A stretch of 64,000 bases of DNA from Bryobacterales bacterium (GTDB taxonomy: Bacteria; Acidobacteriota; Terriglobia; Bryobacterales; Bryobacteraceae), in NCBI GenBank assembly GCA_016721425.1, contig JADKID010000015.1, positions 124,001 to 188,000 of the forward strand, in the 5' to 3' direction. The translations under genes and the position numbers were made by a program. The notes beneath the pieces are model-generated. The model was not told the origin of the DNA. It saw only the letters and a program-made list of their open reading frames with translations, and ran no database searches. How positions within the stretch are numbered: the stretch's first letter is position 1; each line of letters starts with the position of its first letter. Positions 1-8,007 of this stretch are shown in pieces.

Positions 1-111
1 GATCGGATTCGTGTGCCGGAGCGGCCGCTGGATATCGTATTTGGCGGGGCGGACCGGAAGACGCTGTTCATTTTGACGCAGGCGAGTTTGTATTCGGTGC
101 GGACGAAGTAG
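1..111 (+). CDS. SMP-30/gluconolactonase-like protein, C-terminal end (partial)
   Basis: The window opens inside a gene read in frame 1 that ends at a TAG. The 36 visible residues contain FGGADRKTLFI followed by ASLYSVRTK. This is the last blade of the SMP-30/gluconolactonase beta-propeller family, where a G-G-x-D-x-x-x-L-x-x-T pattern precedes a closing strand of the form SLYSV. Family members hydrolyse sugar lactones or similar esters and in this group are often exported. Substrate and N-terminus are out of view. It converges on the DUF1080 gene with only 11 bases between the stops. Confidence 0.7.
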   Translation, partial: DRIRVPERPLDIVFGGADRKTLFILTQASLYSVRTK

Positions 112-122
112 GGGGCTTGGCG

Positions 123-1229
123 TCAGAGAGGGCGGGCGTGGAGGTCGCGGAATTCCACGCGGCCGTCGTCGCTGTGGATCTGGAGGCCGATGCGGCCGGG
201 CTTGAGCAGTTCCGGGGGGAGATTGTCTTCGGTGGCGGTCTGTTGGCCGTCTACCCAGACGGTGCAACGTCTACCCTGGACGCGGATCTGGAGGAGGAAC
301 CAGCGGCCCTCGAGATCGGCCTGGAGCGTACTGCGCTGGCGGGCGTAGAGGGAGCCGGTCTGGTAGACGGCATCGACGGGGGAGTAGATCTGGACCTCGA
401 AGCCGCGGTTGGGGCCCTCGGGTTGGCCGCGGAGGAAGATGCCGGCGTTGACGCGGTTGTGCGTGCGGACCACGGCGGTGAGCTCAAAATCGTCGAAGAC
501 GGCGGGCGGATAGAGGATGGAGTGGCCGTTGAGGCCCTCGATGACGCCGTTTTCGATGCGCCACTCGCCGCTGTCGCCGCGCTTGCCCCAGGCTTCGAGC
601 GAATCCTGCGGGGCGAGATCAAAGATGCGGGTGCCAGGGCTGGGGAAGTCCTCCACGTTGATGTTGCGGAGCGAGTAGGCGTAACCCATGTCGGGGAAGC
701 CGATGCGGCCGAGGCGGAGGCGGTGGGCGAGGGCGGGGACCTTGGCCATGTCGAGTTCCTGGAGGACTACGTCGTCGATGGTGACCTTGCAGAGGGCGCC
801 GCGCAGTTCGATCTCGACGGTGTGCCACTCGTTGAAGGAGGGCGGGAGGACTTTGCGGGGGGCCAGGACGCCCATAATTCCGCCGGTGATCCAGGGGGTG
901 GATTCCTTGTGGTAGTCGTGGGCGAGGGTGATGGTAAGGCCGGCGTGCTGGGGGCGATCGCTACGGGGGGCGCGCAGGATGACGGCGGCCTCGGCCCACT
1001 GGGCGAGTTTGTATTCGAAACGGAGACGGAAATCCTGGTGATCGGAATCGGTGAAGATCCAATTGCCGGCCTGGCCTTTGCCGGAGGTGCGCAGTTCGCG
1101 CTGGGCGGTGGAGAAGGAGGGGTGGGGGCCCTGCTGCTCCCAGCCCTGGAGGTCCTTGCCGTTGAGAAGGGAGCGGGGCTGGGCGGAGACGGTGATGGCC
1201 AGGATCAGCAGGGCGAGGGTTCTCAGCAC
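123..1229 (-). CDS. Exported protein with two DUF1080 (3-keto-disaccharide hydrolase-like) domains
   Basis: A 368-residue protein starting at GTG with a clear signal peptide (MLRTLALLILAITVSAQ). It holds two concanavalin-like DUF1080 domains, roughly residues 18-195 and 200-366. The first opens with SLLNGKDLQGWEQQG and the second with FDLAPQDSLEAWGKRG; each continues through a W-x-I-E/T-x-G core to a closing strand (GRIGFPDMGYAYSLRNI; GRIGLQIHSDDGRVEFRDL). Known members of this family hydrolyse 3-keto-glycosides. Here the role is inferred as periplasmic or extracellular sugar processing, in line with many oxidoreductases elsewhere in the window. The second domain is the more canonical. The substrate cannot be told from sequence. 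Confidence 0.8.
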   Translation of the reverse strand: MLRTLALLILAITVSAQPRSLLNGKDLQGWEQQGPHPSFSTAQRELRTSGKGQAGNWIFTDSDHQDFRLRFEYKLAQWAEAAVILRAPRSDRPQHAGLTITLAHDYHKESTPWITGGIMGVLAPRKVLPPSFNEWHTVEIELRGALCKVTIDDVVLQELDMAKVPALAHRLRLGRIGFPDMGYAYSLRNINVEDFPSPGTRIFDLAPQDSLEAWGKRGDSGEWRIENGVIEGLNGHSILYPPAVFDDFELTAVVRTHNRVNAGIFLRGQPEGPNRGFEVQIYSPVDAVYQTGSLYARQRSTLQADLEGRWFLLQIRVQGRRCTVWVDGQQTATEDNLPPELLKPGRIGLQIHSDDGRVEFRDLHARPL

Positions 1230-1339
1230 GTTTTTAGGATAGCGGCAGAAGGAGTCTGAAGCGGGCGGTGTGAATCAAGCGCCGAGTGCCGGTTGACTCC
1301 CTCCGGGCGGCTTACTATGCTCTGGACAGGCTCAGCCAA

Positions 1340-3736
1340 ATGAAATCCGGACGTGTGATGGGTGGTGTCTGCTGCCTCTGGTTGCTGACCTGCGCGTGCG
1401 GGCGGCCGAAGGCCGCGGCTCCGTTGCGAGTGGGAGTTGGTTCGTCGCGGCCCATGAGTTACGTGGACGAGGGCGGCAAGGCGCGAGGATTCGTGGTGGA
1501 GGCGCTAGAGGAGGCGGCGAGGCGGGAAGGTCTGACACTGGAGTGGAAGACAGCGGGCGAGATGGTTGCCAACGATGAGTCGCTGCGCGCCGGGCGACTG
1601 GATTTGATTGTGGGTTCGGCGACGGCCGAGCGCCAGCGGATGTTCTGGGTTTCGGATGCGTGGTGGTCTTCCGAGCTGGTATCCGTTACGCTTGTGGAAC
1701 GGCGGTTGCGGGAGCAGCGGCAACTACGCGGCACGCGAATTGTGACGCCCCGAAGCGCGTTGACGGTTGTCTCGGGCTACTTTGCGGAGAGCAGGGTCGA
1801 GGTGGCGGGCAACGCCGTGGAGGCTACGGAAGCCGTCTGCCTGAAGCGAGCGGACACGGGCATTTTCGCGGCGATGTACTTGCGCGAGATCATCCGGTCG
1901 CCACCGGCGGGATGCCAGGGCATCGGTCTGAGCGTCCTGGATGTTGAGCCTCAGATGGAGTACAGCCTGATTGCCGGAATGCCTGCTGAGCGAGCGGCGA
2001 GAAGATTGAGGGCGCGCCTCGACGAGATTGTTGCGGATGGAACCCTCGCCGGCATTTCGACGCGAAACCCTCCGGTTTCTACGCCGCAGGTGATCCGGAT
2101 GGGAGAGATACTTCGGGCGCAGTATGAGCGAAGGACGGCGGACGTGACGCTGATGGCGGGTGCGGCCGTTCTTCTGGTATCGATCCTGTTTGGCGTGAGA
2201 CAGTACCGATCCGGGCGAAAGCTGCGGGAACTGAACCGGAGTCTGGAATCCAAGATGGTGACCATCCTGGAGGCACAGGAGGCGCTGCGCCAAAGTGAGG
2301 AGCGGTTCCGGACATTACTAGCGTCGGCTCCCCAGGCGGTAATGGTGATTGATAGCGCAGGCGTGGTCAGTTACGCGAACGCCCGGTGTCACGTAGTATT
2401 TGGCTGGCTGCCGGAAGAGATTGTGGGGATGGACGTGCGGACGCTGATCCCCGAGTGGGCGGTGGCTGAATCTATCGCCGAGAGGGAGTGGCAGGCTTCG
2501 CGCAAAGGCGGAGCGGCGTTTCAGGCCCTGGTCACCATGGGTGAGGTGTGGCGGGACGGGGAGCGGTTGGTGCTTGCTTTTGTGGCGGACATTTCCGAGC
2601 GCCTGGCGATGGAGGCGAAGGTGCGGGAATCGCAGCGCCTGGAGAGTGTCGGGCATCTGGCGGGAGGAGTGGCTCACGATTTCAATAATTTGTTGACGGT
2701 GATCAAGGGGTACGCCGAGCTGCTGAAGTCGGGGGGGAGCAGCAGCGGAGCGGAGCGGGAGGCTGTGGAGGAGATCGCGAGGGCGGCGGACCGGGCGACG
2801 GGCCTGACCCGGCAGTTGCTGGCGTTCAGCAGACGGCAACCGACGGTGCCTCGGGTGGTGGATCTCAATGCACTGGTTCGCGAGGCGGAGAGGATGCTGC
2901 GGCGGCTGCTTCCGGCCAGGATTGTGCTGGAATTTCGTCCGGCCGCCAGGGACGCGCTGGTGATGGCCGACGCCGGGCAATGGGAGCAGGTGCTGATGAA
3001 CCTCGTCGTTAATGCACTGGATGCGATGCCATCCGGGGGGTGCATCGTGATCGAGACAGCGGTAGAATTGCGGGCCTTGGGCGGGGATGGAGGACCCTGG
3101 CGGGCGTTAGGTGGTGCTGCGTGTTTCGGATACCGGTACTGGGATCGCCCCCGAGGTGCGGGAGAGGATGTTTGAGCCGTTCTTCACTACGAAGGCGTTG
3201 GGCAAGGGCACGGGGTTGGGCCTATCCACCGTATACGGCATTGTGACGCAGGGTGGCGGTTTCGTCCGAGTGGACAGCAACCTGGGTGAGGGCACGACGT
3301 TCGAGATTCTGCTGCCATTGCAGGAGGAGGCGCCGGAAGAGCAACCGGCGGAGGCCCACGCGGCTGGGATCCACGCCACAGAGACGGTGCTTGTGGCGGA
3401 GGATGATCCGGGGATCCGGATGCTGGTGAGAAGGTGCTGGAGAACGCCGGCTACCGCGTGTTGCTGGCCACCGACGGCCTGGAGGCGATGGAACTGGCTG
3501 AGACTCACGCGGAAGGGATCCACCTGCTGCTGACGGATTCGGTGATGCCGCGCATGGGTGGTGCGGCGCTCTCCAGCGAGTTTGCCCAGCTCCATCCGAG
3601 GGCGAAGATCCTGCACATGTCGGGGTACAACGAGAGGCGGTCAGGAGGAGACAAGCGCCTGTTGCCGAAGCCGTTCTCCCCTGCGGAACTCATCGCACGC
3701 GTTCGTGAGGCGTTGAATGCGCCCGAGAATGAGTAG
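1340..3736 (+). pseudogene. Hybrid sensor histidine kinase with substrate-binding sensor, two frameshifts
   Basis: The pieces in order are: signal peptide from the ATG at 1340 (MKSGRVMGGVCCLWLL); a type-3 periplasmic solute-binding domain; one membrane segment near residues 262-284; a PAS domain; a HisKA box with the phospho-acceptor in HLAGGVAHDFNNLLT (His codon 2675-2677); a HATPase domain; and a response-regulator receiver (ETVLVAEDDPGIRML to LPKPFSPAELI). The N box (NLVVNALDAM) is in one frame, the G1/G2 boxes (DTGTGIAP, GKGTGLGLS) continue in another from about 3111, and from about 3434 the receiver returns to the first frame. The first shift needs one surplus base near 3101-3115, and the second one missing base near 3429-3434. 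As written, the kinase would stop inside the ATPase domain. Either it is a recent pseudogene or the bases are wrong. It converges on ahpD, 7 bases away. Confidence 0.8.
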
Positions 3737-3743
3737 GAGAGTT

Positions 3744-4262
3744 TCAGCAGGCTTCGAGAATTCCGGCGACGGCGTGGAGCGTGGAAGCGATGCGGACGCT
3801 GGCCACGACGGCTTCGGCGGAGACGCCCTTTTCGCGGACGACGGCGGCGTGGGATTTGACGCAGGCTTCGCAGCCATTGATGGTGGAGACGGCGAGGCAG
3901 GCGAGCTCAAAATCGACGGGATCGCCGCCGTGATTGCGAATGGACTGCATGCGGAGGCGAGCGGGGATCTGATCGTATTCGCCGCCGGCGACGAAGTGGC
4001 GGAAGCGGTAGAAGATGTTGTTCATGCCCATGATGGCGAAGGCGGCCTTGGCGGAGCTGAACTGCGCGGGGGCGAGCTTGGCTGCGGCCTCGGCGAGAAT
4101 GGTTTCGCTCAGCTTGGGGTTGCGGGAAGCGAGAGCGCAGGCAGCGGCGACGGTCCAGGTTTGCTGCTCGGTGAGCTCGGTTTGGGCGAGCACGGTTTGG
4201 AGGTTGAGTTTCAGATCGCGGGCGTAGTCGGGGAGGGTGTCTTGGAGTTCGGTGAGTGTCAT
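3744..4262 (-). CDS. ahpD: Alkylhydroperoxidase AhpD
   Basis: A 172-residue all-helical protein of the carboxymuconolactone decarboxylase/AhpD fold, close to the usual length of AhpD. The catalytic segment reads FELACLAVSTINGCEACVKSH. It supplies the C-x-x-C pair and downstream His of the AhpD proton-relay site, with the upstream Glu in FELAC. AhpD reduces AhpC (in mycobacteria through lipoamide) and also has weak peroxidase activity. It is the last gene of perR-ahpC-ahpD, 147 bases after ahpC. That gap carries repeats, so the two may be cotranscribed through a processed or attenuated spacer. Confidence 0.9.
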   Translation of the reverse strand: MTLTELQDTLPDYARDLKLNLQTVLAQTELTEQQTWTVAAACALASRNPKLSETILAEAAAKLAPAQFSSAKAAFAIMGMNNIFYRFRHFVAGGEYDQIPARLRMQSIRNHGGDPVDFELACLAVSTINGCEACVKSHAAVVREKGVSAEAVVASVRIASTLHAVAGILEAC

Positions 4263-4287
4263 AGGGGGTTCTCGGGATTTGGGATGG

Positions 4288-4311
4288 GGGGACAGTTGGG
4301 AGACTGTCCCC
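4288..4311. repeat. Perfect 8-bp hairpin between ahpC and ahpD
   Basis: GGGGACAG and CTGTCCCC form a perfect 8-bp stem around the 8-base loop TTGGGAGA. It sits just upstream of ahpD on that gene's strand. No T-run follows on either strand, so a standard intrinsic terminator is not supported. The minus-strand core GGGGACAGTCT resembles the core of the inverted repeat inside the TPR gene at 21721-21751 (GGGGACGGTCT), so both may belong to one dispersed repeat family. Confidence 0.6.
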
Positions 4312-4331
4312 AGGGTTACCGCTCCCTGACA

Positions 4332-4413
4332 GTCGCGGCTCAGAAACGCGTTACGGTTGCGGATCGGAGACGCGGTACGGTCGCGGTTGGTCGCGGCTCG
4401 GAAACGCGATTAG
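4332..4413. repeat. Short imperfect tandem repeat, about 24 bp per unit
   Basis: Units follow the pattern GTCGCGGCTCRGAAACGCG followed by TTACG, GTACG or ATTAG. They begin at 4332, 4356 and 4390, with a truncated 10-base copy at 4380. The last unit runs into the stop codon of ahpC (4410-4412). Each unit contains the short inverted pair CGCG...CGCG. The function is unknown. It could be a degenerate dispersed repeat or affect mRNA stability between ahpC and ahpD. Confidence 0.6.
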
Positions 4414-4946
4414 AGGTGGATGGTTTCCTGGCCCTTGTTCCAGTTGCAGGGGCAGAGCTCGTCGGTCTGGAGAGCGTCGAGGACGCGCAGGACTTCGGTG
4501 CTGTTGCGGCCGACGGAGAGATCGGTGACCATGACGAAGCGGATGACGTTTTCGGCGTCGACAATGTAGACGGCGCGCTGGCTGACGCCGGCGTTGGGGT
4601 CGATGATGCCGAGAGCGGAGGAGAGCTCACGCTTGACGTCGGCGAGCATGGGGATGGGGAGGTTCTTGAGATCGGCGTGGTTCTGGCGCCAGGCGAGGTG
4701 GACGAACTCGCTATCGATGGAGGCGCCGAGGAGGACGGCGTCGCGATCGGCAAAGTCCTTGTTGAGGTTGCCGAAGGCAACGATTTCGGTGGGGCAGACG
4801 AAGGTGAAATCCTTCGGCCAGAAGAAGATGACCTTCCACTTGCCGGGATAGGTATCGGTACCGATCTCGGTGAAGGCGGTCTTGAGGTCTGTGCTGACCG
4901 TGGCGGTCACTTTGAAATCAGGGAATTTCTGTCCAACTCCAAGCAT
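4410..4946 (-). CDS. ahpC: Peroxiredoxin, alkyl hydroperoxide reductase subunit AhpC
   Basis: A 178-residue typical 2-Cys peroxiredoxin. The peroxidatic Cys lies in FTFVCPTEI and the resolving Cys in the C-terminal ELCPCNW segment. It reduces hydrogen peroxide and organic hydroperoxides in the cytoplasm. I chose the ATG at 4946 (MLGVGQKFPDF) because AAGGAG precedes it at proper spacing and the upstream extension of the frame lacks protein-like composition. It lies 13 bases downstream of perR, so the two are almost certainly cotranscribed, with ahpD as the likely reductase partner. No ahpF is present, which fits an AhpD-dependent system. Confidence 0.94.
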   Translation of the reverse strand: MLGVGQKFPDFKVTATVSTDLKTAFTEIGTDTYPGKWKVIFFWPKDFTFVCPTEIVAFGNLNKDFADRDAVLLGASIDSEFVHLAWRQNHADLKNLPIPMLADVKRELSSALGIIDPNAGVSQRAVYIVDAENVIRFVMVTDLSVGRNSTEVLRVLDALQTDELCPCNWNKGQETIHL

Positions 4947-4959
4947 GTGTGCGGGCTCC

Positions 4960-5418
4960 TTAGGTAGTTTTGAGGGCGTCGGTGCAAGCGGGGCAGAGGC
5001 CCTGGAACTCCACGGTGTAGCGGAGGATCCGGTAGCCGGCCCGGAGCTTGCGGCTGAGGTGAATGGGCTCGAGTTCGGACTCATCGAGATCGACAATCGC
5101 CTTGCAGCGGGTGCAGACCAGGTGGTGGTGTTCGGCGAGATTGGCCTCCAGACGGAGCGATCCGTGATGGGGGCTAACCTCGCGAAGCAGTCCGGCTTCG
5201 AGAAAAGTGTGGATGTTTTTGTAGACCGTGGCCAGGGAAATGGAGGGGGTCTGACGGCGCACTTCGTCGAAGATGAGCTCCGGCGAAGGATGATGCTTCG
5301 ACGAGACGATGGCGCGATAGATGAGCTCGCGCTGGTGGGTGAGGGCGAGGCCGGAAGCGCGGCAGCGCTCGCGGAAGGCGGTCACCATGGATTCGACTGG
5401 GGTCTCGACGGTTGGCAT
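4960..5418 (-). CDS. perR: Fur-family peroxide regulator (PerR-like)
   Basis: A 152-residue Fur-family repressor. An N-terminal winged helix includes the recognition region SISLATVYKNIHTFLEAGLL. It is followed by the HHHLVCTRC metal and zinc segment and a C-terminal CPAC, giving the two C-x-x-C pairs of the structural zinc site. PerR proteins sense peroxide by metal-catalysed oxidation and repress genes such as ahpC. Neighbouring ahpC and ahpD make PerR more likely than Fur or Zur. The ATG at 5418 is used; a TTG lies one codon upstream. A perfect 7-1-7 operator-like palindrome lies about 22-36 bases upstream, suggesting autoregulation. Confidence 0.88.
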   Translation of the reverse strand: MPTVETPVESMVTAFRERCRASGLALTHQRELIYRAIVSSKHHPSPELIFDEVRRQTPSISLATVYKNIHTFLEAGLLREVSPHHGSLRLEANLAEHHHLVCTRCKAIVDLDESELEPIHLSRKLRAGYRILRYTVEFQGLCPACTDALKTT

Positions 5419-5439
5419 CAATGAATACAGTTTCGTAAA

Positions 5440-5454
5440 GGAGAATCATTCTCC
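5440..5454. promoter_or_regulatory. Probable PerR/Fur box (7-1-7 inverted repeat)
   Basis: GGAGAATCATTCTCC is a perfect 7-1-7 palindrome (GGAGAAT, C, ATTCTCC). This is the architecture of Fur/PerR operators, whose textbook core is TTATAATnATTATAA; the central AAT-n-ATT is conserved here. It ends 22 bases upstream of the perR ATG, within the expected promoter. The reading is that PerR represses its own operon. Confidence 0.8.
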
Positions 5455-5496
5455 AACTATGAGATGCGGGGTGGTGGGAGGAGGATTCCGGAATTG

Positions 5497-6306
5497 TCAG
5501 GCATTGGTTCCGATTTCGGGCACGAACCAGTTGGCGCAACCGCAATCGGGGCAGTGGTATTGGTGCCAGGGGAGGGCGGTGGGGCGGAGGAGTTGGAGGG
5601 CGCGCAGGTATTCATCGGGATGGGCCTGTCCGCAGCGGACGCAGACGTTGAGGCGGGGTGTGAGGATGACGGGCTCGCCGAGTTTGCCGAAAAAGAAGGC
5701 CCAACCGTAGACGCCGAGGCGGGTTTGGCGGTGTTTATCGATGGTGCGGATGAGGCGGATGGCGAGGGCCAGGAGGGGCTCGGGGAGGCCGAGGAAGCGC
5801 ATCTCCGGACGAATGCCGGCGTGGTTGGTGTTGTGGCGGTTTTGGAAGACGAGCGAGGTTTGGAGAACGCGGGTGGCGGCGTGGGGCAGGCCGAGGTACC
5901 AGGCGAGGGCGTGGGCGAGTTTGGGGGCGTCAACGAAGAGATTGACGTGGCCACCGCGATCACGGAAAACTTTGCGATAGAGGCGGTCTGAGAAAGTGGA
6001 GGCGTCGGGGACGGCGATGTAGGCGGCGCCGCTCTTTTTGACGACGCGGCCGATTTCCTGGACGGCGAGTTTCCACTGAGGGAAGTGCTCGAGGCTGTGG
6101 TTGAGGATCACGGCGTCGAAGGTGGCGGTTTTGAAAGGGAGGGCCAGGGCGTCGGCAAGGGCGAAGCGCTGGGGGACGCGGCCGGGCGGGTCCAGATCTA
6201 CGCGGAAGACGCGGGCGCGGGTGGCGGAATCCGGGAAGCTGCCGGGGCCGGAGCCGATATCGAGCACGATGGCGTTGTCGTCGAGGTGGTCGAGGATTTC
6301 GTGCAC
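5497..6306 (-). CDS. SAM-dependent methyltransferase with C-terminal zinc ribbon
   Basis: A class I methyltransferase domain with motif I as IVLDIGSGPGSFP, motif IV around FDAVILNHSLEHFPQW, and the post-motif segment VVKKSGAAYIAVPDAS. The C-terminus carries CVRCG and, 30 residues on, CPDCGC, a four-cysteine zinc ribbon. The substrate is unknown; similar domains modify lipids, quinones or glycans. The GTG at 6306 is chosen as start (269 residues). The open frame continues upstream to 6582, but that stretch overlaps an antitoxin remnant in another frame and the start of the divergent gene at 6536. The start is uncertain. Confidence 0.7.
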   Translation of the reverse strand: MHEILDHLDDNAIVLDIGSGPGSFPDSATRARVFRVDLDPPGRVPQRFALADALALPFKTATFDAVILNHSLEHFPQWKLAVQEIGRVVKKSGAAYIAVPDASTFSDRLYRKVFRDRGGHVNLFVDAPKLAHALAWYLGLPHAATRVLQTSLVFQNRHNTNHAGIRPEMRFLGLPEPLLALAIRLIRTIDKHRQTRLGVYGWAFFFGKLGEPVILTPRLNVCVRCGQAHPDEYLRALQLLRPTALPWHQYHCPDCGCANWFVPEIGTNA

Positions 6307-6316
6307 TTGTTCAAAG

Positions 6317-6373
6317 TTAGCGTGTTTTGGCGGGGCGTTGGCGTTCGTGCTGGAGGCGCTCGGCAAGGAACGC
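6317..6373 (-). pseudogene. C-terminal remnant of a CopG-type antitoxin
   Basis: Read on the minus strand, the fragment FLAERLQHERQRPAKTR ends at a TAA. It closely matches the C-terminus FLAERLQQERHRSAKPR of the complete antitoxin gene at 8119-8400. The nucleotide match covers roughly 6309-6365 against 8111-8167 and continues a few bases past both stops. No start codon or ribbon-helix-helix portion precedes it. It is a decayed or truncated paralogue, now abutting the methyltransferase start. Confidence 0.6.
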
Positions 6374-6535
6374 CCAAAACCGATCCGCTCGTCGGCCTTG
6401 CTCGCGATTGACTTTGCATGATAAAGTACATTGCGATGCCCAGTATCCGTCGACGGGTGACAGAACAGTGAATGCCGGCTATCGCGAGCCGGACGCAGGC
6501 GACGTGAGTTTCGTTTCTTCAGCGGAGAGTCGATC

Positions 6536-7891
6536 ATGAAAGGATCAACCATCGCCGGCTGGGCGTTCGCTACTGTGGTCATCCTGCTCGTCCTTGCCGC
6601 CGGCTTCCGGGCATACCAGCGGGCGACGCCATCCAGAGGCGTGTCCCCCGTTGCCGTGGCGGCGGAGGAAGCCCACCAGAGCCTCCTTTACGGCCGTGTC
6701 GTGACAGTTGGCGGCGCCTCCTATGAGGGCCGGCTGCGCTGGGGAGGCGGGCAGGAAGCCTTCTGGGGCGACTACTTCAACGGCGCAAAGAACGAAAACC
6801 GCTGGGCGGCCCTCGTGCCGCCGAAGCAACTGCCCAAGGAGCGCCGCCCGTTCGAGATCTTCGGCTTCGAGATCGTCGACCGGGAGGAGCCCATCGAACT
6901 GGGCCGGCTGTTCATGGCGCGATTCGGGGATCTTGCGCGGATCGAGTCGATTGGCCGCGACGTGCGCGTGACTCTGAAGAGCGGGACGGTATTCGACCTG
7001 GGCCGCTTCTCCGCCAGCGACTTCGACGATGGCGTGCGGGTCTGGGATGGCACTCGGGGCGTGGTGGACCTAGACAGTATGCGGATCCGCGCGATCGAGC
7101 TTCTCACGCCGCCCAACCCCGGCCGTGCCCCCGACCGTCTGCACGGCAAGGTGCGCACTCGGCAGGGCGATTTCAGCGGCTTTGTGCAGTGGAACCGGGA
7201 GCAGTGCCTCGGCTCCGACACGCTGGACGGGCGCACCGCCGGAGGGGAGCAGAAGCTGCGCTTTGACACGATCCGCTCCATCGCGCGCGGCTCCGGCGAC
7301 AGTTCCCTGGTGACGCTGCTGGATGGTAAGGAGGTCCGGCTGTCCGGCACAAGCGCGGCTGGAAAGGACAATCGCGGGCTCTATGTGGACGACCCGCGGT
7401 ACGGCCGGGTACTGGTCTCCTGGAGCGCCTTTGAGGTCATCGATTTCGGCGCAGGCGGTAGCGGTCCGGCCTACGGCGACTTCCCGGCGGGGGGACCGCT
7501 GAAGGGTTCCGTCACCACCTATGCCGGCCGCCGCCTGGCTGGCCGCCTGGTTTTCGATCTGGATGAAAGCGAGATCACCGAGACGCTCGACGCCCCGTCC
7601 CAGGGAGTCGACTACACTCTTCCCTTCGGCCTGATCGCCTCCATTGTGCTGCCCAACGCCGGAGAGCACGGCGCCCGGCGTGCCCTGGTTACCCTCCATA
7701 GTGGCGAGGCGCTGCAATTAGAGCGCAGTGGCGATCTCGGCAAGGGCAATGCGGGGATGTTGGTTTTTGTCGAAGGGCGGCAGGGTCCCGAGTATGTGCC
7801 CTGGGCGGACGTGCAGCAGGTGGCTCTCGATCGCCCGGTGGCCATGTACCCGATGCCGGCGGGGGCTCAGCGGGGGGCACCGGCACGCTGA
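6536..7891 (+). CDS. Membrane-anchored protein of three internal repeats, unknown function
   Basis: A 451-residue protein, with GGAGAG ahead of the ATG. One N-terminal membrane anchor spans about residues 8-29 and the rest is extracytoplasmic. I do not recognise the family. It consists of three diverged copies of a beta-rich unit, about residues 52-200, 210-325 and 335-438. Each opens with L-x-G-x-V-x-T plus G-x-L/V-x-W/F (YGRVVTVGGASYEGRLRW; LHGKVRTRQGDFSGFVQW; LKGSVTTYAGRRLAGRLVF). Each ends with V-T-L-x-x-G, a short linker, then a V-x-W/L-x-x-hydrophobic strand (VTLKSGTVFDL; VTLLDGKEVRL; VTLHSGEALQL). The design suggests a repeated beta barrel or binding module. No enzyme motif is visible. 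Its neighbours are not functionally related. Confidence 0.75.
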   Translation: MKGSTIAGWAFATVVILLVLAAGFRAYQRATPSRGVSPVAVAAEEAHQSLLYGRVVTVGGASYEGRLRWGGGQEAFWGDYFNGAKNENRWAALVPPKQLPKERRPFEIFGFEIVDREEPIELGRLFMARFGDLARIESIGRDVRVTLKSGTVFDLGRFSASDFDDGVRVWDGTRGVVDLDSMRIRAIELLTPPNPGRAPDRLHGKVRTRQGDFSGFVQWNREQCLGSDTLDGRTAGGEQKLRFDTIRSIARGSGDSSLVTLLDGKEVRLSGTSAAGKDNRGLYVDDPRYGRVLVSWSAFEVIDFGAGGSGPAYGDFPAGGPLKGSVTTYAGRRLAGRLVFDLDESEITETLDAPSQGVDYTLPFGLIASIVLPNAGEHGARRALVTLHSGEALQLERSGDLGKGNAGMLVFVEGRQGPEYVPWADVQQVALDRPVAMYPMPAGAQRGAPAR

Positions 7892-7959
7892 GATAGGGGT
7901 TCCGGGCGCGCGCCATTGGCCTCGTTCCGGGAGTGCGCCTTGTTCGAGCGAGGGCACGT

Positions 7960-8007
7960 GGGCGCGACCAGGGGGTCGCGCGCGGACGAGGGCGTCCGCC
8001 CCACGGG
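7960..8007. repeat. Double-hairpin element, copy A
   Basis: Two adjacent perfect stem-loops: GCGCGACC/GGTCGCGC at 7962-7981 and GCGGACG/CGTCCGC at 7982-7999. Both have the same loop, AGGG on the plus strand and CCCT on the minus strand. The same 48 bases recur at 9379-9426, in both cases directly after a TonB-receptor stop codon on the minus strand. No T-run follows, so it is either a Rho-independent-like barrier without a U-tract or a dispersed REP-like element. Confidence 0.75.

Noticed and set aside
3101..3434. Programmed ribosomal frameshifting in the sensor kinase
   Set aside because: There is no slippery heptamer or downstream pseudoknot at either shift, and two shifts of opposite sense would be needed. 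An indel in the DNA or the assembly is simpler.
3717..4967. A 416-codon plus-strand open frame over ahpD and ahpC
   Set aside because: It is antisense to ahpD and ahpC, which have exact catalytic motifs, and it has low-complexity composition.
7960..8007. Calling the double hairpins ordinary terminators
   Set aside because: No T-run follows on either strand, so the evidence for intrinsic termination is missing. They are kept as repeats.
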